This document shows, piece by piece, positions 38,533 to 47,631 of a stretch of 64,000 bases of DNA (its first letter is position 1; each line of letters begins with the position of its first letter). Position numbers and translations under genes: made by a program. Location: NCBI RefSeq assembly GCF_000421165.1, contig NZ_ATWI01000013.1:1-64000 (forward strand). Direction: 5' to 3'. Origin of the DNA: Marinobacter daepoensis DSM 16072 (GTDB lineage Bacteria > Pseudomonadota > Gammaproteobacteria > Pseudomonadales > Oleiphilaceae). The notes under the pieces were generated by a model. The model ran no database searches. It was not told the DNA's origin and saw nothing but the letters and a program-made list of their open reading frames with translations.

Positions 38533-39453
38533 ATGCATACCACCATTACAATTGACGCACTCAAAGTGCTTGATGCGATTGACCGCAAGGGCAGTTTTGC
38601 CGGCGCGGCGGGGGAGCTTTTCCGAGTTCCGTCAGCGATCAGCTACACCGTCCAGAAACTCGAGGAAGACCTGAACGTCAACGTCTTTGACCGATCCGGA
38701 CACAAGGCCATTCTGACCCCGGCCGGCCGCTATCTCCTGGAGGAAGGCCGCTCACTTCTCGAAGCGGCGGAGAACCTGGCCCACACGACACGCCAGGTCG
38801 CACAGGGCTGGGAAACCCGGCTACGAATTGGCTTCAACTCGCTCCTGCCGGCCGAGTGTCTGTTTCCGGCCATCAAAGCCTTTTATCAGCTTGGGGTTCC
38901 GGTAGATGTACAAATCGTTGAGGAAGTCTTTGCAGGGGCCTGGGATGCTCTGCAAAGCCGACGCGTCGATCTGGTCATCGGTGCTGACCAACTCAGCAAG
39001 CCCGCGGGCAACTTCACCACCGCCGCCCTGGGAAAGATACCATTTGTCTTTGCTGTGGCGGCCAACCATCCACTGGCAAAGGCCGAGGAGCCGCTGACCG
39101 AGGCGGACATATCCCGGTTTCCAGCCGCCGTTGCCGCCGATACATCCCGAGCCCTTCCCCCCGGCCATGCTGGCATCTTCCGGCGCCAAAGAACTCTGAC
39201 CGTCACAAACATTGACCAGAAAATTGCCATACAGGAAGCCGGGCTCGGCGTCGGCTGGCTGCCGTTACCAAGGATACAGGATGCCCTTGCCTCCGGCCGC
39301 CTTGTCGCCAGGAACGTTCACGAGCCTCGTGCGCCCATTGCCGTTCATCTGGCAAGACACAGCGACGCAAAGGGCAAAGCCCTGATGTGGTTCTGGAACC
39401 GACTGAGCCAGGAGCAGGCACTCAGCCAGTGGCTACAACCAGCGCCCTCCTGA
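38533..39453 (+). CDS. LysR-family transcriptional regulator
   Basis: 306 residues. N-terminal winged helix-turn-helix (about 5-65: SFAGAAGELFRVPSAISYTVQKLEEDLNVNVFDR is cut here to its landmark SAISYTVQKLEE), then the periplasmic-binding-like effector domain (about 92-295). Resembles the DhcR/YhaJ group, whose E. coli member responds to aromatic or quinone-type compounds. Divergent from yqjG, so control of quinone detoxification is the likely job. The effector is not known. No good ribosome site is visible before ATG at 38533. Confidence 0.85.
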   Translation: MHTTITIDALKVLDAIDRKGSFAGAAGELFRVPSAISYTVQKLEEDLNVNVFDRSGHKAILTPAGRYLLEEGRSLLEAAENLAHTTRQVAQGWETRLRIGFNSLLPAECLFPAIKAFYQLGVPVDVQIVEEVFAGAWDALQSRRVDLVIGADQLSKPAGNFTTAALGKIPFVFAVAANHPLAKAEEPLTEADISRFPAAVAADTSRALPPGHAGIFRRQRTLTVTNIDQKIAIQEAGLGVGWLPLPRIQDALASGRLVARNVHEPRAPIAVHLARHSDAKGKALMWFWNRLSQEQALSQWLQPAPS

Positions 39454-39536
39454 GGCAGGAAGGCCAACCGCCCCGAAACAGTGACAAGGTATACTCTTAA
39501 ACCGCCCACAAATGAGAGCCACAAGGAGTGCTTTCC

Positions 39537-41063
39537 ATGCGTCAGCTGTCGGAACTGGATGCCTCATTCCTGTACCTGGAATCAGACACAACCCCGATGC
39601 ACATTGGCGGCATTTACCTGTTTGATGCCAGCGGACTGTCCACGCCACTGGCCTTCAGCACCTTTGTTGCCTATCTTCGCAGCCGGCTCCATGTAGCCCC
39701 CCTTTTCCGCCAGAAGCTGAAAGAAATACCCTTTCGCCTTGGCCGCCCCTACTGGGTAGACGATGCGGACTTCAGCATTGAAAGACACTTAGCTTATGTA
39801 AACCTTGGTACGCACGGCAAACAAAGCAGCCTGATGTCGCTGGCCTCCAGAATTCTTGAGGAGCCCCTGAAGCGCGACCGCCCACTCTGGCACATTACCT
39901 TTGTCGACGGCTTCAGGATTGAAAGCCCGGACGGCGAAAAAGAGGGCTTCGCGCTGATCGTAAAACTGCACCACGCCGCCATTGACGCCTTCAGCGGCGA
40001 GGAAATCATGGGCAAACTTCTGGAATATACGCCAACCCCTCAGCCTATCAGCGCCCCCCGCCCTTGGCTGCCCAGACAAGAACCGTCCGAAGAGCGCGTT
40101 TTCCTTCAGGCTGGGGCGAACATGCTCAGAACACCGATGCAACTGGCATCTCTGGCTTTTAACGCGGCAGAAGCCACAACCCGCGGACTGATCCAGAAAC
40201 AATTGCACCGTCTACCCCTGCCATTGCCGTTGTTCACAGCGCCGCAGAGCCCCTTCAACCGTCAAATCACTGCCAACCGACAGATCGTTTCAAGCAGGCT
40301 GGAGTTGTCGAGGCTAAAGGCGATCAAAGGGGCTCTTGGGGACGTTACCCTGAACGACGTCGTACTGGGCTTATGCGCGGAAACCCTGTCCCGCTATCTC
40401 GCCACCCAGAACATCCGGACCGAAACCTCCCTGGTGGCCATGACGCCGATTTCCGTTCGCTCAAGCAGCCTGCGCCGCGCCACCGGGAACCAGATGTCAG
40501 CCATGCTGCTGGATCTGGCAACAGCCGAACCAGACCCGGCAGCAAGAATTCGTCGGATTCATCGCAATGCGGTGGATTCTGAGCCGTATCGGGAAGCCAT
40601 TGCTGCAGACCGACTCACAGAGTTACTACCGTCAACGCTTCTGGCCCTGTCCGCTCGCCTGTACTCGGAGCTTCAGGTCGCACAGCGCTACCAGCCACTG
40701 TTCAATGTCCCGATCACCAACGTCCCCGGCCCACAGGTTCCACTCTATCTCCAGGGAGCGAGACTGGTTCAGCAATACAACAGCGCCCCACTGTTTGACA
40801 GTCTGGGGCTGGTGGTGGTTGCCGTCAGCTATCAGGGCCAGTTAACCCTGAACTTTACGCTCTGCCCCGATGTGGTTGCAGACTGCGACTTACTTCCTGA
40901 ACTGGTCTCCCGAAGCCTGGAAGCCATTGAGGCAGCTGCTGCAGAGCTCGGACCGGAGCAGGGAAACGAACAGCCCTCAACGGCCCAGCAAACCCTGACC
41001 GACGAACTGCTAGGCTATCTGGAAAAGATGGTGAAAGGCGGCCTGGAGAGGTTCCGGCGCTAG
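39537..41063 (+). CDS. Wax ester synthase / acyl-CoA:diacylglycerol acyltransferase (WS/DGAT) family protein
   Basis: 508 residues. Family enzymes join acyl-CoA to fatty alcohols or diacylglycerol, producing storage wax esters or triacylglycerol at the membrane and lipid droplet. N-terminal acyltransferase domain with the catalytic HHxxxDG motif here as HHAAIDA (H145, H146, D150, A151), so the final glycine is alanine. PLW (RDRPLWHITF, about 114-123), TLNDVVLGL and the C-terminal NVPGPQ motif are present. AAGGAG lies 8 nt before ATG at 39537. The altered motif keeps the histidine and aspartate; whether it makes wax esters, TAG or neither is not decidable here. Confidence 0.9.
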   Translation: MRQLSELDASFLYLESDTTPMHIGGIYLFDASGLSTPLAFSTFVAYLRSRLHVAPLFRQKLKEIPFRLGRPYWVDDADFSIERHLAYVNLGTHGKQSSLMSLASRILEEPLKRDRPLWHITFVDGFRIESPDGEKEGFALIVKLHHAAIDAFSGEEIMGKLLEYTPTPQPISAPRPWLPRQEPSEERVFLQAGANMLRTPMQLASLAFNAAEATTRGLIQKQLHRLPLPLPLFTAPQSPFNRQITANRQIVSSRLELSRLKAIKGALGDVTLNDVVLGLCAETLSRYLATQNIRTETSLVAMTPISVRSSSLRRATGNQMSAMLLDLATAEPDPAARIRRIHRNAVDSEPYREAIAADRLTELLPSTLLALSARLYSELQVAQRYQPLFNVPITNVPGPQVPLYLQGARLVQQYNSAPLFDSLGLVVVAVSYQGQLTLNFTLCPDVVADCDLLPELVSRSLEAIEAAAAELGPEQGNEQPSTAQQTLTDELLGYLEKMVKGGLERFRR

Positions 41064-41102
41064 CTGTAGATCTGAAAAACAGCTCACGCCGGCACAAGGA
41101 GT

Positions 41103-41118
41103 CGGGCCTGAAGGCCCG
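41103..41118. terminator. Hairpin between convergent WS/DGAT and DUF2057 genes
   Basis: 7-bp stem CGGGCCT / AGGCCCG with a 2-nt loop centre, 40 nt after the WS/DGAT stop. There is no T run on either side, so only weak termination is suggested. Confidence 0.4.
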
Positions 41119-41126
41119 GAAGTCGA

Positions 41127-41774
41127 TTATTCGAACGCCCACCGCAGAAAGGCCTTCTTGTCCTCGTCGGATGCGTCTGCCCACACCGCCTTCAGGCGCT
41201 CCAGTGACGAACCTGACACCGCATCACCGGCCATTTCGCCATTACCAGAGGGCACGGGGGTACGACCGGCGGTGAGCTGAGACCGACCATTCCAGGCTTC
41301 AGAGTGAGCGACCACTGCACCACTGCCAGCAATGATGTCGGCAGAGAAGGTCTCCATCATGGTCTCTGCCTCTTCACGACTACCTGGCTTTTGAATGTCA
41401 AAACGGTACACCTCTCCCGCCCCGGCCTCAAAGCGGGCAACCTGAGGCCCGCTCTCGACGACGTGAACCTTGGACTCTCCACTACGCACAACACCGGCCT
41501 TGGCCCAAATCGTCTTGTACTCGAACACAACCTCGTTCTCGCCCGGAAGCAAACCGTAATCCAAAGCCAGATCGTCCATCAGGAAGTTCGTCATACTACG
41601 GCCATTGACGCTCAATACCTGGATAGCACCGGGCGCCTTAAGAACGGCAGGCTCTGTCGCAACAGGAAGCTCACCCTCCCAGGTATCAACCCGTGCCAGC
41701 GTAGAGGCGCAACCGGCCAGAGCAACGCTCACCAAGAGAGCCATTAATTTGAAAACCCTTGAAACGTGACACAT
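41127..41774 (-). CDS. DUF2057 family lipoprotein (YccT/CsgI-like)
   Basis: 215 residues. Signal peptide with a lipobox LAGC (about 17-20), then the DUF2057 region: a predicted beta-rich body with VLSVNGRSM, LLPGENEVVFEY and FEAGAGEVYRFDI. DUF2057 proteins are exported; the E. coli member YccT (CsgI) interferes with curli assembly, but a role here is unknown. The last 60 residues (about 150-215) look like a low-complexity linker and a short helix. ATG at 41774 is chosen to begin at the signal peptide; GGAG lies 11 nt upstream. Confidence 0.75.
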   Translation of the reverse strand: MCHVSRVFKLMALLVSVALAGCASTLARVDTWEGELPVATEPAVLKAPGAIQVLSVNGRSMTNFLMDDLALDYGLLPGENEVVFEYKTIWAKAGVVRSGESKVHVVESGPQVARFEAGAGEVYRFDIQKPGSREEAETMMETFSADIIAGSGAVVAHSEAWNGRSQLTAGRTPVPSGNGEMAGDAVSGSSLERLKAVWADASDEDKKAFLRWAFE

Positions 41775-41943
41775 ACTCAATTCATCTCCTTTTCCAATAT
41801 AGGGCCTGCCTGCGGCCAATGATCTTGAGAGCAATTCTGCCAGCATTCTGACCATACAGCCTGGTCAGGGCAAGGCAGAGAGGCGAATTTGCCGCCAGAG
41901 CGTTGGATGGCAGGAATGTGATGGCTGGCTCAAGAATGTAAAA

Positions 41944-41966
41944 AATTGTTGAATTCGCCAACAATT
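41944..41966. promoter_or_regulatory. Inverted repeat in the divergent DUF2057 / DUF6316 gap
   Basis: Perfect 8-bp dyad AATTGTTG / CAACAATT with a 7-nt spacer (AATTCGC), in an AT-rich stretch between the two divergent genes. It could be an operator for either gene; no regulator is encoded beside it. Confidence 0.4.
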
Positions 41967-42041
41967 GGATTAATTTTAAACAAGTCGGCTCATAAAACGC
42001 GTTGCCCGAGAAGAAAAAAACAAGTGGGCACAGGAGAAACC

Positions 42042-42245
42042 ATGGACACTCAGCAAAGGACCGGAGAGCAAGGGCCCGTCCCGTTTCGCAGCAGTCGCTT
42101 TTTCTGCGTAGGGAGCAAATGGTACTTCACCACTCGGGAGGGCTTTGACAGTGGTCCTTTCGCTTCCCGGGAACGCGCAGAAATCGGCCTGAAGCGGTTC
42201 CTGCACGTGGTTCGCCTGTTGCCAGAAGAACAGCAGGTTCATTGA
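42042..42245 (+). CDS. Small DUF6316-like protein
   Basis: 67 residues. Contains the compact pattern RFFCVGSKWYFTTREG followed by GPF and an alanine-rich helix (ERAEIGLKRFLHVV), which I associate with the DUF6316 family found in Pseudomonas and Marinobacter relatives. No signal peptide, so cytoplasmic. AGGAG lies 6 nt before ATG at 42042, which decides the start over a longer frame from 41946. Function unknown. It stands alone between the DUF2057 gene and pgpA. Confidence 0.7.
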   Translation: MDTQQRTGEQGPVPFRSSRFFCVGSKWYFTTREGFDSGPFASRERAEIGLKRFLHVVRLLPEEQQVH

Positions 42246-42275
42246 CCAGAAACGAGCCATCCCCGTGATGCCCGA

Positions 42276-42803
42276 CTAGATAATATAGGGCATCACCCAG
42301 AAGTCTATTGCCCAAAGGCAAGCCAGCGCCATCACGCCAGCCACCACATCATCAACCATGATGCCAAGGCCACCGGGCAACCGTTCGTCAAGCCAGCTTA
42401 TTGGCCAGGGCTTCCAGACATCAAACAGCCGAAATAACATGAAGGCCATCAGAACACCGTACACTTGGTCTGGAAACAGGCCCAGCGCAATCCACATGCC
42501 TACGAACTCATCCCAGACAATGCCCCCGTGGTCGTGCACTTTCAGGTCTTCAGCGGTCTTTCCGCACAACCAGATACCAACCAGAAAGGCCACCAGGACA
42601 ACACTCCAGTAGGCCGCTGCCGGCAACCATGAAAAGGCAAACCAGACAGGGATAGCCGCAAGACTCCCCCAGGTACCCGGCGCTCTGGGAGCCGCACCGC
42701 TGCCAAAACCGAAGGCGAGCAGATGAACCGGGTTTCTGAGAAACCCGGGAGGAAGAATGACCTGTGCGGCATCAGGCTCATGCATCAGATCGTCGTTGCT
42801 CAC
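42276..42803 (-). CDS. pgpA: Phosphatidylglycerophosphatase A
   Basis: 175 residues. Dephosphorylates phosphatidylglycerophosphate to phosphatidylglycerol. PgpA family landmarks: GFGSGAAPRAPGTWGS (about 32-47), IVWDEFVGMW with the metal-binding acids, and the C-terminal GGLGIMVDDVVAG. About four hydrophobic segments. Its ATG overlaps the thiL stop as ATGA. A 9-bp inverted repeat GTGATGCCC / GGGCATCAC (42265-42273 with 42288-42296) surrounds the stop codon and may mark the operon end, although without a T run. Confidence 0.95.
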   Translation of the reverse strand: MSNDDLMHEPDAAQVILPPGFLRNPVHLLAFGFGSGAAPRAPGTWGSLAAIPVWFAFSWLPAAAYWSVVLVAFLVGIWLCGKTAEDLKVHDHGGIVWDEFVGMWIALGLFPDQVYGVLMAFMLFRLFDVWKPWPISWLDERLPGGLGIMVDDVVAGVMALACLWAIDFWVMPYII

Positions 42804-43747
42804 GCAAGCCTCCCAAAATGATCATACCCCGGGGCCGCGTCGGGCACACACCCCGCCAGCCTCAGCCCCGGCTCAGGCGTAATCACGCCGATCACTGTCA
42901 GTTCCCGGCGCACATCCTCACAAAGCGCCTCATAAATCTTCGGCGCCATCGTTACGCATAACTCGTAATCGTCACCAGATGTCAGCGCAAGCCTCCGTGC
43001 GTCATCACCCTTGAGCACAACCAACTCCGGCATCAGTGGCACTTTTTCCACGTCGATGTCCGCCCCAACACCGGACGCCTCCAGCAGATGCGTAAGATCC
43101 GCCAACAAACCATCCGATATATCAATCGCTGCAGATGCCAGACCCACCAAGCTCTGGCCCAGCGCAAGCCTGGGCTCGGGAAAGTGATAACGGGACAAAA
43201 CAGCAAGCTGGTCTGGGCCCGGGGCCGGCTCAGACAGATAATCCAGGGCTGCCCCGGCCGCTCCCAACGTGCCACTGACACACACAAAGTCACCGGACCG
43301 GGCTCCCGAACGGCGGATCTCCGCGCTCCGGGCAACCAAGCCGTGAACCTGAACGGAAATTGTTAAAGGGCCTCGGGTGGTATCCCCCCCTGCCAGAGCA
43401 ATCCCAAAAGCCTGGCCGGCCCGGGAAAGCCCTGAGGCAAACCCAGCCAACCACCCCGCATCCGCATCGGGCAACGTCAAGGCCAGGGTAAAGCAGGCCG
43501 GCTCAGCTCCCATGGCAGCAAGATCACTGACGGCAACAGCCAGAGCCCGCCACCCGAGTTTTTCCGGCTCATAGCCGACGGGGAAGTGAACACCTTCAAC
43601 CAGCGTATCCACTGAAAAAACCAGATCATGCCCCGGCTCGAGACGCTGAATGGCGCAATCATCACCAGGGCCAAGAGGGAGCTGATCACGATTGGCGCGA
43701 TCAGCCAACGGCTTGAAGTACGTCCGGATCAGCTCGAATTCACCCAT
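42800..43747 (-). CDS. thiL: Thiamine-monophosphate kinase
   Basis: 315 residues. Makes thiamine pyrophosphate from thiamine monophosphate and ATP. AIR-synthase-like fold with the N-terminal GPGDDCAI (about 27-34) and FSVDTLVEGVHF, the ALAGGDTTRG loop, and AIDISDGLLADL. GDDYELC near the C-terminal part is also conserved. Overlaps pgpA by 4 bp and starts 3 nt after the nusB stop. Confidence 0.95.
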   Translation of the reverse strand: MGEFELIRTYFKPLADRANRDQLPLGPGDDCAIQRLEPGHDLVFSVDTLVEGVHFPVGYEPEKLGWRALAVAVSDLAAMGAEPACFTLALTLPDADAGWLAGFASGLSRAGQAFGIALAGGDTTRGPLTISVQVHGLVARSAEIRRSGARSGDFVCVSGTLGAAGAALDYLSEPAPGPDQLAVLSRYHFPEPRLALGQSLVGLASAAIDISDGLLADLTHLLEASGVGADIDVEKVPLMPELVVLKGDDARRLALTSGDDYELCVTMAPKIYEALCEDVRRELTVIGVITPEPGLRLAGCVPDAAPGYDHFGRLA

Positions 43748-43750
43748 GAA

Positions 43751-44227
43751 TCAGCGCGGACGAGTCTCGGCCAGGCGAACCCGACGACTGAGTTTATCCA
43801 GAATGCTGTTCACGAACTTATGACCTTCCGTACCGCCGAATCGTTTCGCCATCTCAATCCCTTCGTTGATGACCACTCTGTATGGCACATCAATCCGGAA
43901 CTTCAGCTCATAGGCCCCCAGGCGGACAATCGCTAATTCCACCGGGTCGACTTCTTTCATTGGGCGATCGAGGAAAGGTTCGATCAATTTGTCCAGTTCT
44001 GCCTGCTCGCGGTGCACTCCCCGAAGCAGGTCCCGAAAATACATGATATCGACCTTGCTCATGTCGTTATCGACCATGAACTCAGCTTCGATATCAGAGA
44101 TCGGCGTTTTGCTGAAATGCCTCTGATACAAGCCCTGCATGGCCAGAGCCCTGGCCCGGCGGCGGTCACCGGCCTTAGGCTGGCCCGATTTCCCCGGTTG
44201 GGGAGAAGTTTCGCCCGTATCGCTCAT
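43751..44227 (-). CDS. nusB: Transcription antitermination factor NusB
   Basis: 158 residues. Binds boxA RNA with S10 (NusE) for rRNA antitermination, so it should act on the boxA found at the left edge of this window. N-terminal RRARALAMQGLYQ (about 22-34) is the RNA-binding arginine-rich helix, followed by the all-helical NusB fold to FVNSILDKLSR. The start ATG overlaps the ribH stop. The first 20 residues ([20 protein letters not shown]) are a flexible extension. Confidence 0.95.
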   Translation of the reverse strand: MSDTGETSPQPGKSGQPKAGDRRRARALAMQGLYQRHFSKTPISDIEAEFMVDNDMSKVDIMYFRDLLRGVHREQAELDKLIEPFLDRPMKEVDPVELAIVRLGAYELKFRIDVPYRVVINEGIEMAKRFGGTEGHKFVNSILDKLSRRVRLAETRPR

Positions 44228-44703
44228 TACTCACCCAGCTTCTTGAACAAACTGACCATTTCCAGGGCCGTAATTGCGGCTTCCGCACCTTTGTTGCCAG
44301 CCTTGGTACCAGAACGCTCAATCGCCTGTTCAATGGAATCCACCGTCAACACACCGAACGTTACCGGCACGTCGGTTTCAAGACTGACAGCCCCCAGACC
44401 ACTGGACGCTTCTCCGGCAACATATTCAAAGTGCGGGGTGCCGCCACGAATGACCGCCCCAAGCGCAATAATGGCATCGTAGTCCGAAGTCTCGGCAACC
44501 CGCTTCACCGCCAGCGGCATCTCATAGGCACCGGGTACGCGAATAATGGCAATATCATCGTCGGAAATACCATGGCGACGCAGGGTATCGATTGCCCCAT
44601 CCACCAGACTTTCCACAACAAAACCGTTGAACCGGCCTACCACCAGCGCGTAACGACCGCCACACTGGGTAAAATCACCTTCAATTACTTTGATATCTGC
44701 CAT
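44227..44703 (-). CDS. ribH: 6,7-dimethyl-8-ribityllumazine synthase
   Basis: 158 residues. Penultimate step of riboflavin synthesis, condensing the butanone phosphate with the pyrimidine. Conserved [14 protein letters not shown] (about 24-37), the [10 protein letters not shown] loop and the [14 protein letters not shown] segment with the catalytic histidine (about 90). Coupled to nusB by overlapping start and stop, and 46 nt downstream of ribBA. Confidence 0.95.
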   Translation of the reverse strand: MADIKVIEGDFTQCGGRYALVVGRFNGFVVESLVDGAIDTLRRHGISDDDIAIIRVPGAYEMPLAVKRVAETSDYDAIIALGAVIRGGTPHFEYVAGEASSGLGAVSLETDVPVTFGVLTVDSIEQAIERSGTKAGNKGAEAAITALEMVSLFKKLGE

Positions 44704-44749
44704 CTCGGGCTCCTTCGCGGGCCACCGCCATCATGCGGGGCCGGGGTTA

Positions 44750-45865
44750 TCATTCGGGGGCGTAAGGTACGTACTCCACCACTTCCAGATCAAAGCCTGA
44801 AATAGCGGAGAATTTTACAGGGGGGCTCAGCAGGCGCATTTTGCCTACACCAAGATCCCGAAGGATCTGGGAACCGGTGCCAACGGTAAAGTACACACCG
44901 GAACTGCCCTTGCCGGACGAACTCGGCTCCTTGTCGAAAAACTCCTGAATCCGGTCTTCCAGGTTGTAGTGGTCCTCAGCACTGTTGAGCAACACCACAA
45001 CGCCCTGACCTTCTTCTGCCACTTTTTCCAGTGCATGGTGCAGCGGCCAGCTCCGGGAATCCTTCCGGCGCGCTCCCAGCAAATCACGTAGCGTGTCCGT
45101 AATGTGAACCCGCACGAACACTGGCTCTTCCGGCCGGATCTCCCCCATCACCATTGCCAGATGGGTAGCGCCCTGAATATTGTCCCGGTAGGTATGCAAC
45201 TTGAACACGCCGTACTCGGTGTCCAGCTCGTTCTGCTCCACGCACTCTACCGTGCGCTCATTCATGGTCCGGTAGTGAATCAGGTCTGCGATAGTACCGA
45301 TTTTCAGGTCATGCTCCTGAGCAAACTTTTCAAGATCCGGACGCCGGGCCATTGAGCCGTCATCATTCATGACTTCACAGATCACCCCGGCAGGCTCACA
45401 ACCGGCCAGGGCAGCAAGGTCACAAGACGCTTCGGTATGGCCTGCACGACTGAGCACCCCACCGGGGTCCGACATCAGCGGGAAAATATGCCCCGGCTGA
45501 ACCAGATCGGAGGCCTTGGCATCCCTGGCTACCGCAGCCTGCACGGTGCGGGCACGGTCGGCAGCAGAAATTCCCGTGGTTACACCCTCTCGCGCTTCAA
45601 TAGACAGGGTAAACTTGGTGCCGAAGCCAGAGGCATTCTGCTGCACCATCAACGGCAGCCCCAGCTGCTCACAACGATCTCGAGTCATCGGCATACAAAT
45701 AAGACCGCGCCCAAACCGGGCCATGAAGTTAATAGCTTCGGCGGTGCAATACTCTGCCGCCATCACCAAGTCACCCTCATTCTCACGGTCTTCATCATCA
45801 ATCAGGATGACCATTTTTCCCTGACGGATGTCTTCAATGATGTCTTCAATGCTGTTCAGTGCCAT
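44750..45865 (-). CDS. ribBA: 3,4-dihydroxy-2-butanone 4-phosphate synthase fused to a degenerate GTP cyclohydrolase II-like domain
   Basis: 371 residues. The N-terminal RibB domain (about 1-200) is intact: [11 protein letters not shown] (about 26-36), and the catalytic HTEASCDL loop. The C-terminal domain keeps the RibA fold landmarks ([27 protein letters not shown]) but lacks the zinc cysteines and the CxxG..RCDC stretch of real GTP cyclohydrolase II; at that place it reads [17 protein letters not shown]. So it should supply only dihydroxybutanone phosphate. The MALNS start at 45865 matches Pseudomonas proteins; a GTG at 45877 has a good ribosome site and is an alternative. Confidence 0.93.
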   Translation of the reverse strand: MALNSIEDIIEDIRQGKMVILIDDEDRENEGDLVMAAEYCTAEAINFMARFGRGLICMPMTRDRCEQLGLPLMVQQNASGFGTKFTLSIEAREGVTTGISAADRARTVQAAVARDAKASDLVQPGHIFPLMSDPGGVLSRAGHTEASCDLAALAGCEPAGVICEVMNDDGSMARRPDLEKFAQEHDLKIGTIADLIHYRTMNERTVECVEQNELDTEYGVFKLHTYRDNIQGATHLAMVMGEIRPEEPVFVRVHITDTLRDLLGARRKDSRSWPLHHALEKVAEEGQGVVVLLNSAEDHYNLEDRIQEFFDKEPSSSGKGSSGVYFTVGTGSQILRDLGVGKMRLLSPPVKFSAISGFDLEVVEYVPYAPE

Positions 45866-45929
45866 ACGGTTCTGCACCCTTTCACCCCTCTCGACAGTCT
45901 AGCCGGTTAACGGGGAATGAATTGAATGA

Positions 45930-47045
45930 TTAGCGGCGGGCAAGGATCAGTCGCTGATCCTCCCCGACCTGACGACGATCCAGCACCTTCCATTGTACTT
46001 TGTCTGCCATGCTCTCCAACGGCAGATGCGCCGTGGGCCTGCCAGTACTGCCCAGAAAAACCGGGGCCTGATAGAGCCAGAGTTCGTCCACCAGATTTTC
46101 CCGAATAAACGTTCCTGCCAGTGTCGGCCCCGCCTCTACCAGCAACTCATTGATACCAAGTTCACCCAGGGCGTCCAGCAGCTCCGCCAGGTCGACGCCG
46201 TTGTCTTTCCAGGCGACGCCGGTGAGACTCACGCCCAGCGCCGCCAAATCCTGTGCGGGAGACGAAACCAGCGTCGAACTGGCGCAGAACAGCTGCACGT
46301 TCCCGCCTCTCAGAATCCGTGCAGAGACCGGGGTACGGGCATCACGATCGGCAATAACCCGCAACGGTTGCCTGGACGGGTCCGTCGCATCGCCAATCTC
46401 GCCCATTTCGTCCCGCCTGACAGTCAGCGACGGGTCATCCGCCAACACCGTTCCAACGCCGGTCAGAATGGCATCGCTGGTAGCTCTCAGACGCTGGACA
46501 TCCCGTCGCGCTTCCGGGCCGGTTATCCACTGGCTCTCTCCGCTGGCCATGGCCGTTCGCCCGTCGAGACTGGCCGCCATTTTCAGGCGCACCCAGGGGC
46601 GCCCCGTTGTCATACGCTTCATGAAACCCGGATTCAACCGTGCGGCTTCATTCGCCATAAGGCCCTCGGTAACCCGAATGCCAGCCTCCCGCAGCATATC
46701 CAGCCCTCGACCGGAAACCGACGGATTAGGATCTTTGGTGGCGGCAAACACATGGGCTACTCCCGCCTCGACTAACGCCCTTGCACACGGCGGCGTACGC
46801 CCGTAGTGGCTGCATGGCTCCAGCGTTACGTAGGCCGTCGCCCCCCGAGCATCATGCCCCGCCTGACTCAAGGCCCGAACCTCGGCATGGGCTTCCCCGG
46901 CACGCTCATGCCAGCCCTCGCCAACAATGCGGCCGTCCCGGGCAATCACGCACCCGACACGCGGATTAGGATGGGTTGAATAGCGACCGCGCCAGGCCAG
47001 TTGAATGGCCCGGGCCATCATTGCCCGATCACGGTCTGAAATCAT
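45930..47045 (-). CDS. ribD: Bifunctional pyrimidine deaminase / 5-amino-6-ribosylamino uracil reductase
   Basis: 371 residues. Second and third steps of riboflavin synthesis. N-terminal cytidine-deaminase fold with zinc ligands HAEVRAL (about 52) and [11 protein letters not shown] (about 78-88); C-terminal NADPH-dependent reductase domain (about 145-365; [36 protein letters not shown]). Its ATG overlaps the nrdR stop. Between its stop and ribBA only 64 bp remain, so there is no room for ribE. Confidence 0.95.
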   Translation of the reverse strand: MISDRDRAMMARAIQLAWRGRYSTHPNPRVGCVIARDGRIVGEGWHERAGEAHAEVRALSQAGHDARGATAYVTLEPCSHYGRTPPCARALVEAGVAHVFAATKDPNPSVSGRGLDMLREAGIRVTEGLMANEAARLNPGFMKRMTTGRPWVRLKMAASLDGRTAMASGESQWITGPEARRDVQRLRATSDAILTGVGTVLADDPSLTVRRDEMGEIGDATDPSRQPLRVIADRDARTPVSARILRGGNVQLFCASSTLVSSPAQDLAALGVSLTGVAWKDNGVDLAELLDALGELGINELLVEAGPTLAGTFIRENLVDELWLYQAPVFLGSTGRPTAHLPLESMADKVQWKVLDRRQVGEDQRLILARR

Positions 47046-47560
47046 GCCTGACCTTTGCCTGTCCCGTTATCCACCAGCGCCCTGGCCACATCTACCGCAG
47101 CGTCGCCGTTCCCCTGGGAAAGACGCTCAATTTCTTCCTTGAATTCGTTGAGGTCCTGAAAACTGCGATACACCGATGCAAAACGAACATACGCCACTTT
47201 GTCCAACTGGCGCAGCTCGGTCATTACCTCTTCCCCCAACTGCATCGATTTGACTTCACGCTCGCCCGTTGCACGCAAACGGTATTTGATCCGATTCAGA
47301 GCGGCGTCAATTTCCTCGATGCTGACCGGGCGTTTTTCCAGAGCCTTCATAAGACCGGCCCGCAGCTTTTCCTCATCAAAGGGCTGGCGGGTGCCGTCCT
47401 GTTTTACCACTCGAGGCATCACCAGTTCGGCAGTCTCAAAGGTGGTAAAACGCTCACGACAGGACAGGCACTCCCTGCGGCGGCGAACCTGATCACCCTC
47501 GGCCACGAGGCGTGAATCGATCACCTTGGTGTCGGCTTCACCACAGAACGGACAATGCAT
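47042..47560 (-). CDS. nrdR: Transcriptional repressor NrdR
   Basis: 172 residues. Zinc-ribbon and ATP-cone protein that represses ribonucleotide reductase genes when dATP is high. Zinc ribbon [15 protein letters not shown] and [12 protein letters not shown] (cysteines about 3, 6, 31, 34); ATP-cone (about 48-140, [15 protein letters not shown] onwards). Overlaps ribD by 4 bp (ATGA). Standard neighbour of ribD in this group. Confidence 0.95.
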   Translation of the reverse strand: MHCPFCGEADTKVIDSRLVAEGDQVRRRRECLSCRERFTTFETAELVMPRVVKQDGTRQPFDEEKLRAGLMKALEKRPVSIEEIDAALNRIKYRLRATGEREVKSMQLGEEVMTELRQLDKVAYVRFASVYRSFQDLNEFKEEIERLSQGNGDAAVDVARALVDNGTGKGQA

Positions 47561-47584
47561 ATTTCACCTGCTCCGGAAAGAAAG

Positions 47585-47614
47585 AACCCGGACACTCTTC
47601 AGACTGCCCGGGTT
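47585..47614 (-). terminator. Terminator of glyA
   Basis: 7-bp stem AACCCGG / CCGGGTT (47585-47591 with 47608-47614), 16-nt loop, followed on the minus strand by CTTTCTTTCC. It lies between glyA and nrdR. Confidence 0.65.
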
Positions 47615-47631
47615 GACTTGTCTAGGCCTGC

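Noticed and set aside
47561..47631. FMN riboswitch upstream of the nrdR-ribD genes
   Set aside because: The short gap between glyA and nrdR only fits a terminator; no FMN-aptamer-like sequence was seen.
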